From contig BGOH01000001.1 in assembly GCA_003569145.1 (NCBI GenBank), forward strand, positions 310,001 to 374,000: DNA of 64,000 nt, read 5' to 3'. Numbering within the stretch: the first letter of the stretch is position 1; each line of letters opens with the position of its first letter. Below, piece by piece: positions 20,921 to 33,146 of this stretch. The notes under the pieces were generated by a model. It made no database searches. It saw only the letters and a program-made list of their open reading frames with translations, and was not told the DNA's origin. Both the position numbers and the translations under genes were made by a program. Origin of the DNA: Clavibacter sp. (GTDB lineage Bacteria; Actinomycetota; Actinomycetes; Nanopelagicales; Nanopelagicaceae).

Positions 20921-20993
20921 TGCCCCCGGTGGGGGTCGAACCCACACTTGGACGATTTTAAGTCGTCTGCCTCTGCCGTTGGGCTACAGGGGC
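20921..20993 (-). tRNA. tRNA-Leu (anticodon UAA), 73 nt, short variable loop
   Basis: Minus strand: gcccctg ta gccc aacggcag aggc a gacga cttaaaa tcgtc caagt gtggg ttcgacc cccac cgggggc a; complete cloverleaf. Confidence 0.93.
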
Positions 20994-21746
20994 CACTTCC
21001 GCGTGGGCAAATCTACCTGCCTTTTTTACCACCGAATCCAGTTGGGAGCGCGTGAGCTTTCCCGTGAAAGTATTCTGCTGGCTCGGGTGATAACTACCGA
21101 TGACCAATCTAGTATTCCCGTCGCGGCCAAGAAAGTTGAAACTAGCCCCATGGCCAAACTTTGGGCGTTTTCTCGGCAATTCTTCACCTATCGCGAGCAA
21201 GGCATCGATCGTTGCCTTCCAGGCAATCTGGCCCAAAGGCAGAAAGACGCGCAGAGTTGGCATAAGTAATTTCATCTCTGTTTCAAGCCAGCTCTTACAG
21301 GTTTGCTGCTCAATTGTTGTTGGTTTATTTCCTGGTGGAGCGCAGCGAAGCGCGCAGGTGATGCGAGTTTCAAATAACTCTTGTCCATCATCACTTGATA
21401 GTGAAGTTGAAATCTTTGCTAAACCATTTTTATGAAGGGATCTATAGAGCCAATCTCCTGAAGAATCTCCAGTAAATACTCTTCCTGTTCTATTTGCCCC
21501 ATGAGCGCCAGGGGCAAGTCCGACAATTAATAACTTAGAATTACTTGGACCAAATCCAGTAACTGGTTTTCCCCAATAATCTTCATTGCGATATGCAGCG
21601 CGCTTGGTAATTGCCACCTCTTGGCGCCAAGATGTCAGCCTTGGGCAGGCGCTGCATTTGATAATCTCTTTATCAAGAACTTTTAAGCTCTTAATATCCT
21701 TGGCTATAACTCTGGGTTTACTTCGCAAGAAGAAGAGCCATTCCAT
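20958..21746 (-). CDS. Uracil-DNA glycosylase, family 5 (UdgB-like)
   Basis: Cys motif IKCSACPRL, VGLAPGAHGANRTGRVFTGDSSGDWLYRSL, GSYHPSQQNT. Confidence 0.9.
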   Translation of the reverse strand: MEWLFFLRSKPRVIAKDIKSLKVLDKEIIKCSACPRLTSWRQEVAITKRAAYRNEDYWGKPVTGFGPSNSKLLIVGLAPGAHGANRTGRVFTGDSSGDWLYRSLHKNGLAKISTSLSSDDGQELFETRITCALRCAPPGNKPTTIEQQTCKSWLETEMKLLMPTLRVFLPLGQIAWKATIDALLAIGEELPRKRPKFGHGASFNFLGRDGNTRLVIGSYHPSQQNTFTGKLTRSQLDSVVKKAGRFAHAEVAPVAQRQRQTT

Positions 21747-22671
21747 CTAAAATATCACTCTCTGAGGCAACAAATTCACTTGCCCCACTAAGTGCCATAA
21801 TTCTTGAAAGCACTAAAGATCCTGCAGCAATTACATCAACTCGTCCTGGATGCATATAGCCAAGTGATGCAATCTCTGATCTTTCAAGTGCGAGAAAGCT
21901 CTGACAGACTTGATGAGTCTTTTCTGCGCTGATTCGAGAGAGATGAATTAAGTCGCGGTCGTAGCTTTCAAGGCCAAGTGCGGCAGCTGCAACAGTAGTT
22001 GCCGTTCCAGCAACAGCTACTAATGTTTTAGCACTTGCTATTGGAACCTTTGTAGCAGCGTTTTTTATGGCGCTATCAATATCAGTAATTGCCAAATCAA
22101 TCGCAGCTTTACTAGGCGGAGAGCTATTTAAGTGGCGCTCGCTCATTCTCACGCAGCCAATATTTTCACTCACCGATGCCTCAACTGCGCTCTGTCCATA
22201 GACAAATTCAGTTGAGCCTCCACCAATATCTACTACTAAATAGGGAGCGCCTATTTGATTTAGCTGATGAGTTGCCCCGATAAAGGAGAGCTCAGCTTCT
22301 TGTTCTCCACTAATGACCTCAGGTTCAATTCCAAGTATTGCTTTCACGCCATCTATGAAGAGCTCTCTATTTGATGCATCTCTTGTGGCACTTGTGGCAC
22401 AAAATCTAATTGACTCAACGCCACGTCTTCTAATCTCACTTGCAAATAATTCCGTAGCTCTCAAAGTCCTATCTATTGCATCAGGATTAAAAGATTTGTT
22501 CTTATCAACTCCTTGTCCAAGGCGGACAATTTCCATTCCTCGATAAATCTCACGCAGATTACTTCCTGAAACATCTGCAATCAGCAGACGAATAGAATTT
22601 GTCCCACAATCAATTGCAGCTACTCGACTCACTGATCGCGCCGTTCTAAGCAATTTCCATTTAGCCACCAC
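21718..22671 (-). CDS. Ppx/GppA phosphatase family exopolyphosphatase
   Basis: AAIDCGTNSIRLLIAD, DIGGGSTEFVYG, GRVDVIAAGSLVLSRI. Confidence 0.93.
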   Translation of the reverse strand: MVAKWKLLRTARSVSRVAAIDCGTNSIRLLIADVSGSNLREIYRGMEIVRLGQGVDKNKSFNPDAIDRTLRATELFASEIRRRGVESIRFCATSATRDASNRELFIDGVKAILGIEPEVISGEQEAELSFIGATHQLNQIGAPYLVVDIGGGSTEFVYGQSAVEASVSENIGCVRMSERHLNSSPPSKAAIDLAITDIDSAIKNAATKVPIASAKTLVAVAGTATTVAAAALGLESYDRDLIHLSRISAEKTHQVCQSFLALERSEIASLGYMHPGRVDVIAAGSLVLSRIMALSGASEFVASESDILDGMALLLAK

Positions 22672-23135
22672 TTTGGAAGAAGTGAGAGGGCTTCATCGCC
22701 TAAGGGATTTACTCCCTCCCCTGCTGCCAAGCTATGAGCAATTAGCGAATGCAAACATTTAACACGATCTGGCATACCACCTGCTGAGATATCAACGATT
22801 TCTGGGACATCGATACCAAGGGCAGCTCTTGCTGCCAAATAATCATCATGGGCTGCTCGATATTGACCAGATAATTCGGCATCTATTGCCAAGCGCTCAT
22901 TCATCTCCTCCATTAGGGAAGAGTTTTCTAGAGTTGAAATAGCAGCAGTGAGATTGGGGCAGGTGGCGTAATAGAAGGTTGGAAATGGCGTTCCATCTGA
23001 AAGACGTGGGTTAGTTTCAACTACAGCTGGATGTGAGCAGGCACAGCGATAAGCGATGCTATGAACATCTCTAGGCACTCTGCCTAATTGAATCTCTATT
23101 GCAGATAGATCCTCATCACTTGCTCTCTCACCCAT
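22629..23135 (-). CDS. DUF501 domain protein
   Basis: IQLGRVPRDVHSIAYRCACSHPAVVETNPRLSDGTPFPTFYYATCP; canonical neighbour of ppx and ftsB. Confidence 0.9.
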   Translation of the reverse strand: MGERASDEDLSAIEIQLGRVPRDVHSIAYRCACSHPAVVETNPRLSDGTPFPTFYYATCPNLTAAISTLENSSLMEEMNERLAIDAELSGQYRAAHDDYLAARAALGIDVPEIVDISAGGMPDRVKCLHSLIAHSLAAGEGVNPLGDEALSLLPKWWLNGNCLERRDQ

Positions 23136-23144
23136 AAATAAAGA

Positions 23145-23591
23145 TTACGGCGTAGTTACGCCGACTCCGACTGAGGTAATTGATGAAATAACTCTGGAAT
23201 ACCAGGGAACTCCTAATGGAAAGTCTTGATTGATTGGAGCAGCTCCTTGGGCTTCAGGGTCAATTGTTGGTTTTGCTCCCAAAATTATGTATTGCCGCTC
23301 ACCTGGCAGAACAAAGTGGAGTCGATTTCTTGCCTCACTCTTTACATAATCTGGATCACGCCATCTTTGTAGCTCAGCTCTTGCTGCCTCTAGCTTTTTA
23401 TAATTGGAATCTAGATCTGCTTCAAGGGCGCTTATTTGCGCTCTCTGCGCAAAATACTGCTGCGTTGGAGGAGCAAGAGTAACGGCGACAATAAATAGAA
23501 CTAGAAAGAGAATTAATAATCGAGTTGAGATTCCTCGTTTCGCGGCAAAACTTTCAAGAGTCTTAGGAAGCGAGATTTTGCTGCGCTTCAT
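23145..23591 (-). CDS. FtsB/DivIC-like septum formation initiator
   Basis: One TM plus coiled coil, W(R)DPDYVKSEARNRLHFVLPGE motif. Confidence 0.88.
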   Translation of the reverse strand: MKRSKISLPKTLESFAAKRGISTRLLILFLVLFIVAVTLAPPTQQYFAQRAQISALEADLDSNYKKLEAARAELQRWRDPDYVKSEARNRLHFVLPGERQYIILGAKPTIDPEAQGAAPINQDFPLGVPWYSRVISSITSVGVGVTTP

Positions 23592-23621
23592 AGCGGCTCC
23601 TTATTTGCTCTAAGTTATTGC

Positions 23622-25564
<1,943 letters not shown>

Positions 25565-25579
25565 ATTGCAGAGCTTTAC

Positions 25580-26179
25580 TTACTTATCATTAACTGCATC
25601 GCCCGCAGGCTCTTTAGCAACGACAGTTAAGCTTGTTGCATCCCATGTGCCATATCGAGGATTAACTTCAACGCTCAATGCTGTTGCTTTATCAGTGACA
25701 ATTTTCTGAATTAGGTCATTAACTTCGGCTTCGCTAACTCCCGATGCGATTGCGCCATCAGTTATCTTGCGAAGGATTAAATCTCTACGAAGGACATTAT
25801 CTAGAGATGTTGAGGGAATTGAAGCGCTCACAAGTACATTCGGAAGGTTTTCCTCGCCTCCGATATTGGCATAGATCTCAATCTTGTAGGCATCAATTTC
25901 TGCTTGATCTATTTCAATCTTCTCTTCTTTGGCAACTTCATTGATAATTAGATTTGAGATCATGTAGGAAAGTTGTGAACGAGTTAAAGCTTCTCCGCTC
26001 TCAAGACTCATCTGAGTTGTATCAACACCTTCGCGCTCTGCAAGGATTAAATCAACCTGCTCTTGTAGCGCAGCAATAGTTATCTTCTCATCTCCAATAG
26101 TTGCCGCTGAATCGACCTGAGAACAGGAAGATAGAGCTAGCGCCAATATGGCGATAATGGGTGCTAGAAACTTCTTCAC
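25580..26179 (-). CDS. SurA-N-like secreted lipoprotein
   Basis: Lipobox-like signal peptide (ALALSSCSQ), located between mfd and mazG as in other actinobacteria. Confidence 0.75.
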   Translation of the reverse strand: MKKFLAPIIAILALALSSCSQVDSAATIGDEKITIAALQEQVDLILAEREGVDTTQMSLESGEALTRSQLSYMISNLIINEVAKEEKIEIDQAEIDAYKIEIYANIGGEENLPNVLVSASIPSTSLDNVLRRDLILRKITDGAIASGVSEAEVNDLIQKIVTDKATALSVEVNPRYGTWDATSLTVVAKEPAGDAVNDK

Positions 26180-26186
26180 AGGATTC

Positions 26187-29100
26187 TCACTTTCCTAAGG
26201 GGCGCTCAAGGAGAGTTTTGGCTAACTCAACCGCCCAATCAATGAGAGAAGTATCCCCTATTTCTTCCGCCTCTGATACCCAGGCAGCAGTTTGCGGACG
26301 AGCAATCATCACAACTTGGGTAACCGACTTCACAATTGACCCAGGATAGAGGCGCTGAATTTTCAACTCTAATGATTCACTTGGCAGAAGTGGTGCAATT
26401 TTTACGTAGCGGCCCTGCACTGCAAAGTCTTGAATCTTTCGCTCCTTTAAGTACGTGCGTAGTCGAGCGATGCGCAGTAAATTCTCGGCCTCTTTAGGAA
26501 GAGCACCAAAGCGATCACTTAACTCCTCACCAATCTTTGTGATCTCATCCTCATCCTTTGTATCTGCAAGTCTTCGATATAGATCAAGACGGAGTCGATC
26601 AGATGGAACATATTCAGCAGAGAGATGAGCGGTGACAGGCAATTCAACTTTACAATCAATTAATTCTTGCCCGCCATCTATAAATCCTGCTTTGTACTCA
26701 TTGACAGCATCTCCGACCATGCGCATATATAGATCAAATCCCACATCTGCAATGTGACCAGATTGCTCGCCGCCTAATAGATTTCCTGCCCCCCTTATCT
26801 CTAAATCTTTAAGAGCCACGCGCATTCCAGCTCCAAGTTCGGTGTTCTGAGCAATTGTGCTTAATCGATCAAGTGCCACTTCGCTCATCGCTCTATCGAT
26901 TGGATAGAAGAAGTAGGCATAAGCACGCTCTCGTGAGCGCCCAACTCTTCCTCTAAGTTGATGAAGTTGAGATAGTCCAAAGAGATCTGCACGCTCAACA
27001 ATTAGAGTATTAGCATTTGCGACATCAATACCATTTTCAACAATTGTGGTGCAGACTAAAACATCAAATTCTCGATTCCAAAAACCTACAACCACCTGCT
27101 CTAGATTTGCTTCACTCATCTGCCCATGGGCGATAGCCACGCTTGCTTGAGGTACCAATCTTCTAATCTTGGCAGCCACATCATCAATTGATTCCACGCG
27201 ATTATGAATATAGAAGACTTGGCCATCTCGCAGTAGTTCTCGGTGAATCGCTGCTGCTACCTGCTTTTCATCATATGCGCCAACATAGGTAAGGACTGGA
27301 TGGCGCTGCTCTGGTGGCGTAGTTATTGTGGACATTTCGCGAATACCTGTAATAGCCATCTCAAGAGTTCTAGGAATTGGAGTTGCAGACATAGCCAGTA
27401 CATCAACACTTGCTCTTAATTTCTTCAATTTCTCTTTATGCTCAACACCAAACCTTTGTTCTTCATCAACAATTATCAAACCTAAATCTCTAAAAGCAAC
27501 ATCATCTGAGAGCAATCTATGAGTACCAATGACGATATCTACCCCGCCACTAGCAAGGCCGGCTAGCGTTTCACTTATCTCCTTACTTGATGCAAAACGT
27601 GATAAAGCTGAAACAGTTATTGGAAATCCACTATAACGCTGGGTAAATGTTGCCAGGTGTTGCTGAGCAAGAAGAGTTGTTGGAACTAACACTGCAACTT
27701 GCTTTGCATCTTGAACTGCTTTAAATGCCGCCCTGATGGCAATCTCCGTCTTTCCATATCCCACATCGCCACAGATAATTCGATCCATTGGATAGGGGCG
27801 TTGCATATCCTCTTTGACTTCATTAATAGTCACTAATTGATCTGGAGTTTCAACATAGGCAAAGGAGTCCTCGAGTTCTCGCTGCCACGTGGTGTCAGGT
27901 GAGAAAGCAAATCCAGGAGAGCTAGTTCTTGCCGCATATAGACGAATCAATTCGCCAGCGATTTCCTTAACCGCTTTCTTAGCTCGACTTTTAGCTTTGA
28001 TCCACTCCCCGCCGCCAATTCGATGTACTGCTGGAGCTTCACCGCCAATGTAGCGCGTAATCTGTTCTAAAGAATCAGTTGGAACATAAATCCGATCCGC
28101 AGGATGGCCTTTCTTTGAAGAGGCATATTCAATTACCAAATACTCCCTAGAAATTCCGGCAACATCTCGCTGCACTAATTCAAGATATCTTCCTACGCCG
28201 TGTTGTTCGTGAACCACATAATCACCACTCTTTAGCTCGAGAGGATCAATGCTTGCCTTTCTCTTGGATGGCATCCGTGAAGTTGCTGCGCGCAGGTCTT
28301 TATTTCCAGTGATATCAGCTTCAGTAAGAAAGACGATCTTCTGCTCTTGATCAATAAATCCATGGCGCATTACAGTAGAAGTTAAATAGAGCTTATCCGG
28401 CAATAGATCAGAACTTAACTTTTCAACTAGAGCAACTGCAATATCGCCATCTGCAAATATGTCTCGATAACGCTCAAGAATGCCAATACCTTCCAAGGAG
28501 ATCACCACTAAAAACCCTTCGCTAATCCAAGTTTTAACTTGCTGGATAAGCTTTTCAAAATTATTTTTAAATGGCTCTACTGCGATAAATTGATTGATCT
28601 GTAGATCTTCTGGAGTGCCGTATGAGTTGATATAACGCCAAATAATTCCATTATCTGCGGCGTATGAAGTGACTTCGCCTAATTCTAAAAAGCCACCAGT
28701 AGATAGCTCCTTGCGAAGCGGTGTGTTAAAGCTTTCGTCATCTCCTTGAGAAAGGGCAGCACTAGACCACGCAGCTTCAAGAAACTCTTCATTAGTGCTA
28801 ATTAAGTCTCTAACTCGCAGAGCAATTCGCTCTTGATCAAGACTTATTACTTCATAGCCTTTAGGAAGGAGTTCAAGTAGCGGCACCAACTTCTTAGATA
28901 AGACTGAAAGTAATGATTCAAGGCCTTGACTATAAATTCCCTCTGCAGCCTTGTTACAGATTTCACTAATCTCTGGATATTTAATTGCTAATTGTCTTGC
29001 CCGCTCTGCTACCTCTGGAGTAAGAATCAACTCTCTACAAGGAATGAGATTAAGGCTTCCGTCTACTAATGCAAAGGTTCTTTGATCGCTAACTTCAAAA

Positions 29101-29717
29101 TACTTGATCTCCTCTATCTCATCACCAAAGAATTCAATTCGAACTGGATGGTCTGCAAGTGGTGGGAATAGATCAATAATTCCGCCTCTTACTGCAAAGT
29201 CTCCGCGCCGCTCCACCATATCTACACGGTTATAGGCGCGATGGGTCAATTCTTGAATCAACTCTGAAAAGTTCTGGTGCCTGCCGCTTTGAATACTTAA
29301 CATCGGCATTTCAATTATTTCTTGATTAATAGGTTGTAGTAGCGCCCTTGCAGTTGTTACTACAACTTTAGTTTTATCTAGATTTATAAGAGTATCTATT
29401 CGCCTTGCCACAGTATCGCTATTAGGACTTAAGCGTTCATGAGGCAAACTCTCCCAAGCTGGAAATTCTGCTACCTGATCTACTAACTCAGATAATTGCA
29501 GAGCAATCTCTGATGCCCTAGAGCTTGAATGAGTGATCACTAACTGCGGAGCTTTTTTACTTCTTTCAGCAATTAGGAATGGAAGAGCTGGATCTGCCGC
29601 AATTACTGCAACGTCACTCTGCTCCAAGGCAAGCTCTGTTGTTTCAGATAGCGAGATAAAGCCCGCTAGCTTTCCACTCACTTTGATTTGCTCCCTCTTC
29701 TCTTGAATTACGCTCAA
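26187..29717 (-). CDS. mfd: Transcription-repair coupling factor
   Basis: 1176 aa, DYVVHEQHGVGRYLEL, ICGDVGYGKTEIAIRAAF, GTHRLLSDDVAF, RGRVGRSRERAYAYF. Confidence 0.98.
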   Translation of the reverse strand: MSVIQEKREQIKVSGKLAGFISLSETTELALEQSDVAVIAADPALPFLIAERSKKAPQLVITHSSSRASEIALQLSELVDQVAEFPAWESLPHERLSPNSDTVARRIDTLINLDKTKVVVTTARALLQPINQEIIEMPMLSIQSGRHQNFSELIQELTHRAYNRVDMVERRGDFAVRGGIIDLFPPLADHPVRIEFFGDEIEEIKYFEVSDQRTFALVDGSLNLIPCRELILTPEVAERARQLAIKYPEISEICNKAAEGIYSQGLESLLSVLSKKLVPLLELLPKGYEVISLDQERIALRVRDLISTNEEFLEAAWSSAALSQGDDESFNTPLRKELSTGGFLELGEVTSYAADNGIIWRYINSYGTPEDLQINQFIAVEPFKNNFEKLIQQVKTWISEGFLVVISLEGIGILERYRDIFADGDIAVALVEKLSSDLLPDKLYLTSTVMRHGFIDQEQKIVFLTEADITGNKDLRAATSRMPSKRKASIDPLELKSGDYVVHEQHGVGRYLELVQRDVAGISREYLVIEYASSKKGHPADRIYVPTDSLEQITRYIGGEAPAVHRIGGGEWIKAKSRAKKAVKEIAGELIRLYAARTSSPGFAFSPDTTWQRELEDSFAYVETPDQLVTINEVKEDMQRPYPMDRIICGDVGYGKTEIAIRAAFKAVQDAKQVAVLVPTTLLAQQHLATFTQRYSGFPITVSALSRFASSKEISETLAGLASGGVDIVIGTHRLLSDDVAFRDLGLIIVDEEQRFGVEHKEKLKKLRASVDVLAMSATPIPRTLEMAITGIREMSTITTPPEQRHPVLTYVGAYDEKQVAAAIHRELLRDGQVFYIHNRVESIDDVAAKIRRLVPQASVAIAHGQMSEANLEQVVVGFWNREFDVLVCTTIVENGIDVANANTLIVERADLFGLSQLHQLRGRVGRSRERAYAYFFYPIDRAMSEVALDRLSTIAQNTELGAGMRVALKDLEIRGAGNLLGGEQSGHIADVGFDLYMRMVGDAVNEYKAGFIDGGQELIDCKVELPVTAHLSAEYVPSDRLRLDLYRRLADTKDEDEITKIGEELSDRFGALPKEAENLLRIARLRTYLKERKIQDFAVQGRYVKIAPLLPSESLELKIQRLYPGSIVKSVTQVVMIARPQTAAWVSEAEEIGDTSLIDWAVELAKTLLERPLGK

Positions 29718-29820
29718 CGCCGATTAGCCCCGATTTCATAGAGGGCAGGGGTGCTGCTTCCAAGATGAAAGGGGCTTATCTGTAAAACGCGGTGTAATTC
29801 TATCGTGCCATTATTAGCCC

Positions 29821-32511
29821 GTGTCCGTGCCTACTTCTGCCGAAGAAAATCTCTCACTTAGAAGTGATGTCCGCCGTTTAGGTGATCTATTAGGCCAATC
29901 TCTAGCTCGCCAAGATGGTCAAGAGCTTCTTGATTTAGTGGAGCTGGTTAGAAAGTCAGTGCGCGAAGGTGGGGGCGAAGATCTCCTTCAATCAATATCA
30001 GCAGATCAATCAGTAAAACTAGTAAGGGCATTTAATGTCTACTTCAATTTAGCAAATGTTGCTGAACAAGTTCACCGCTCAAGAATTCTGGCAAAAGAGC
30101 GTATTAAAGGTGGCTCCTGGTTAAGTAGGGCTGTCGATAATATTTTGGCTGCCGGTAAGAGCTCTGAAGGCTTTACTAGTCAAGAGATTGAAAAGTGGTT
30201 GAAGAACTTTCAAGTTCGACCAGTATTTACAGCGCACCCAACTGAAGCTGCTCGTCGCTCAGTACTTGGAAAACTCTCGACTATCTCTGAGTTATTAGAT
30301 AAAAGTGATAGCCCAACTCGTGACCGACGTCTTGCTGAATCGGTAGATCTTCTCTGGCAAACCGATGAGTTAAGACTTGGTAGACCAGAGCCACTTGATG
30401 AGGCAATTAATGCTCTCTACTACCTTGATGATCTCTTCCGACTAACAATTCCTGAAGTTCTTGAAGACTTCTCTCGGGAAATTTCAAGGCTTGGGATAAC
30501 TGTTTCGCCAAGAGATTCAGTTCTAAAGTTTGGTTCTTGGATTGGTGGAGATCGAGACGGTAATCCAAACATAACTCCTGAGGTCACCAAAGATGCAATT
30601 GTGCTCCAGATGGGCCATGCCATAAGAGTTCTAAATGAAGTAATGGATGAACTTCGTCAGGCCTTATCTGTTTCAACCAAGATTGCTGGAACATCAAAGC
30701 AACTACTTGATTCTGTTGCTAAAGATTTAGAGAACCTGCCAGAAATTGAGCCTCGTTTTAGAAGAATAAATGTTGAAGAGCCTTACCGACTCAAAGCCAC
30801 TGCAATTGGTCATCGCTTGCTTTTAACTAGAAGTAGACACCAAAATCGCACCGAGCATCAAGCAGGGCGTGATTATGCAAATACTAAAGAGCTAATTGAT
30901 GATTTGATGTTGATGTATGACTCACTAATGCAAAATCGTGGCGAGTTAATAGCCAAAGGCTTACTGGAGCGCACCATACGAACAATCTCAGCATTTGGTC
31001 TGACTCACGCAACTATGGACGTTAGAGAGCACTCTCAGGCTCACGCCAATGCAATTCAATCGCTCTTTAGCCAAACTAGTTATCTCCAACTCTCCCCTGA
31101 AGAAAAAGCTGATTTTCTTACCCATGAACTCACTCAAGCTAGGCGAGATAGTTCAAAACTGAGCGAGATTGATGGAAAGACTCTTAGAACTTTTGTGGCA
31201 ATAAAAGAGCTACAAGCAAGTTTTGATCCATCGGTAATTGAAACCTACATAGTCTCAATGACAAAAGGCCATGAAGATGTCTTAGCTGCGCTATATCTAG
31301 CTAAGGAAGCTGGACTTGTAGATATTGAAAGTGGAAAAGCTGATATTGATGTTGCTCCTCTACTTGAAACTGTTGCCGAACTTAGAGCAGCTGGAGATAT
31401 TTTAGAAAAACTTTTAAATAACAAAATTTATCGCCAATATGTGAAATTACGCGGCGATATTCAAGAGGTAATGCTTGGCTATTCTGATTCAAATAAAGAT
31501 GCAGGTATTGCTACCAGCCAGTGGGAGATCCATCAGGCGCAGCGAAAACTAAGAGACGTTGCTGGAAAATATGGCGTTAAGTTAAGACTATTTCATGGTC
31601 GCGGTGGATCTGTCGGCCGCGGCGGCGGACCAACTTATGATGCCATCATCGCTCTTCCTTGGGGAACTCTAGATGGACAGATAAAAATGACTGAGCAAGG
31701 CGAAGTCATCTCAGATAAGTACGCACTTCCAGCTCTTGCAAGAGAAAATGTTGAATTAACCCTTGCTGCAGCTCTAGAGGCAACGATACTTAATCGCTCT
31801 GCTCGTCAATCTCCAGAAGATCTTGCCAAGTGGAATTCAGCGATGGAATCAATTAGCTCTGCAGCCTTTACTAGATATCGCTCGCTAGTTGAAAACCCAG
31901 AGCTTGCTAATTATTTTTATCAATCAACTCCTGTTGAACAGTTGGGAAATCTCTTTTTAGGCTCTCGCCCCTCAAGAAGGCCGGATGCCAGCGCTGATTT
32001 GTCATCACTTCGAGCAATTCCTTGGGTATTTGGTTGGACTCAATCACGACAGATTGTCCCTGGCTGGTATGGAGTGGGAAGTGGCCTTAAGGCCGCTCGT
32101 TTAGCAGGCCACTCATCGAGCATGGCAGCGATGCTAAAAGATTGGCATTTCTTTAGAACATTTATAAGCAATGTGGAGATGACCATCGCTAAAACCGATT
32201 TAGAGATGGCTAGTAAATATGTTTTGGCCTTAGTTGATCCCTCACTTCATTACTTCTTAGATGACATCAAGGCAGAGTTTGAATTGACGGTTAACGAAAT
32301 ATTGCTACTAACTGGCAAGAAAGATATTTTGGCCGATCAAGAAATTCTTGCTCAAACTCTTCAAGTTCGTGATGCCTACCTTGCTCCCCTACATCTACTA
32401 CAAATTTCGCTGCTAAAGAAAGTCCGTGAAGGTAGCAGTGATCCCTTAAACACTAGAGCATTACTATTAACGATTAATGGCGTGGCAGCGGGACTTAGAA
32501 ATACTGGTTGA
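29821..32511 (+). CDS. ppc: Phosphoenolpyruvate carboxylase
   Basis: FTAHPTEAARRS, SWIGGDRDGNPNITPEVT, LFHGRGGSVGRGGGPTYDAI, C-terminal RNTG. Confidence 0.98.
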   Translation: MSVPTSAEENLSLRSDVRRLGDLLGQSLARQDGQELLDLVELVRKSVREGGGEDLLQSISADQSVKLVRAFNVYFNLANVAEQVHRSRILAKERIKGGSWLSRAVDNILAAGKSSEGFTSQEIEKWLKNFQVRPVFTAHPTEAARRSVLGKLSTISELLDKSDSPTRDRRLAESVDLLWQTDELRLGRPEPLDEAINALYYLDDLFRLTIPEVLEDFSREISRLGITVSPRDSVLKFGSWIGGDRDGNPNITPEVTKDAIVLQMGHAIRVLNEVMDELRQALSVSTKIAGTSKQLLDSVAKDLENLPEIEPRFRRINVEEPYRLKATAIGHRLLLTRSRHQNRTEHQAGRDYANTKELIDDLMLMYDSLMQNRGELIAKGLLERTIRTISAFGLTHATMDVREHSQAHANAIQSLFSQTSYLQLSPEEKADFLTHELTQARRDSSKLSEIDGKTLRTFVAIKELQASFDPSVIETYIVSMTKGHEDVLAALYLAKEAGLVDIESGKADIDVAPLLETVAELRAAGDILEKLLNNKIYRQYVKLRGDIQEVMLGYSDSNKDAGIATSQWEIHQAQRKLRDVAGKYGVKLRLFHGRGGSVGRGGGPTYDAIIALPWGTLDGQIKMTEQGEVISDKYALPALARENVELTLAAALEATILNRSARQSPEDLAKWNSAMESISSAAFTRYRSLVENPELANYFYQSTPVEQLGNLFLGSRPSRRPDASADLSSLRAIPWVFGWTQSRQIVPGWYGVGSGLKAARLAGHSSSMAAMLKDWHFFRTFISNVEMTIAKTDLEMASKYVLALVDPSLHYFLDDIKAEFELTVNEILLLTGKKDILADQEILAQTLQVRDAYLAPLHLLQISLLKKVREGSSDPLNTRALLLTINGVAAGLRNTG

Positions 32512-33129
32512 TTACTTATTAAAGGCGTTCTGAGCCTTCTCAATTCCTTGCGTAATAAGTAGCTCAACGGCATCAATACCTCTTTGCAGGAATAGATCTA
32601 AATCTTTTCGCTCCGCAGATGAGAATGGCTTTAAAACAAAATCTGCTGGATCTTGCTCGCCGGTTGGCCGGCCAATACCAAGTCTGATGCGATAGTAATC
32701 AGAGCTAGATAGTCCAGAGGTGACGCTCTTAAGGCCATTATGGCCATTATCGCCACCGCCATATTTAATTCGGATAGATTGAAAGGGTATATCTAACTCA
32801 TCGTGAGCGATGATTATGTGATCACTACTTACCTTAAAGAAGTTAGCAAGAGAGCTTGTTGGACCGCCAGATTCATTCATATAGCAGCGAAGCGTTGCTG
32901 CAATTAGCAAGACTCGTTGAGCGCCAACTCCAAGGCTAATCTCAGCAATATCTGCACGAGATTTGTGAGATGAAAACTTAACTCCAGCCTTTTTGGCAGA
33001 TTCTGATACTAAAGCTGCGCCAATATTATGGCGCGTCTTTTCATATTCTTTGCCAGGATTACCAAGGCCAATTAAAAGCCATCGGTTGGAAGAAGCTCCA
33101 CCTTTATCCTTGTTTGATCTGCCAAACAT
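32512..33129 (-). CDS. pth: Peptidyl-tRNA hydrolase
   Basis: LIGLGNPGKEYEKTRHNIGAALV, AHDELDIPFQSIRIKYGGGDNGHNGLKSV. Confidence 0.97.
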   Translation of the reverse strand: MFGRSNKDKGGASSNRWLLIGLGNPGKEYEKTRHNIGAALVSESAKKAGVKFSSHKSRADIAEISLGVGAQRVLLIAATLRCYMNESGGPTSSLANFFKVSSDHIIIAHDELDIPFQSIRIKYGGGDNGHNGLKSVTSGLSSSDYYRIRLGIGRPTGEQDPADFVLKPFSSAERKDLDLFLQRGIDAVELLITQGIEKAQNAFNK

Positions 33130-33146
33130 GGAGCAAGGTTAGCCCT

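Noticed and set aside
20786-21269. Plus-strand ORFs of 89 and 122 aa across the tRNA-Leu/UDG region
   Set aside because: They run through the antisense of a tRNA and of the UDG gene; typical spurious ORFs (e.g. 'PRWGSNPHLDD' is a tRNA antisense translation).
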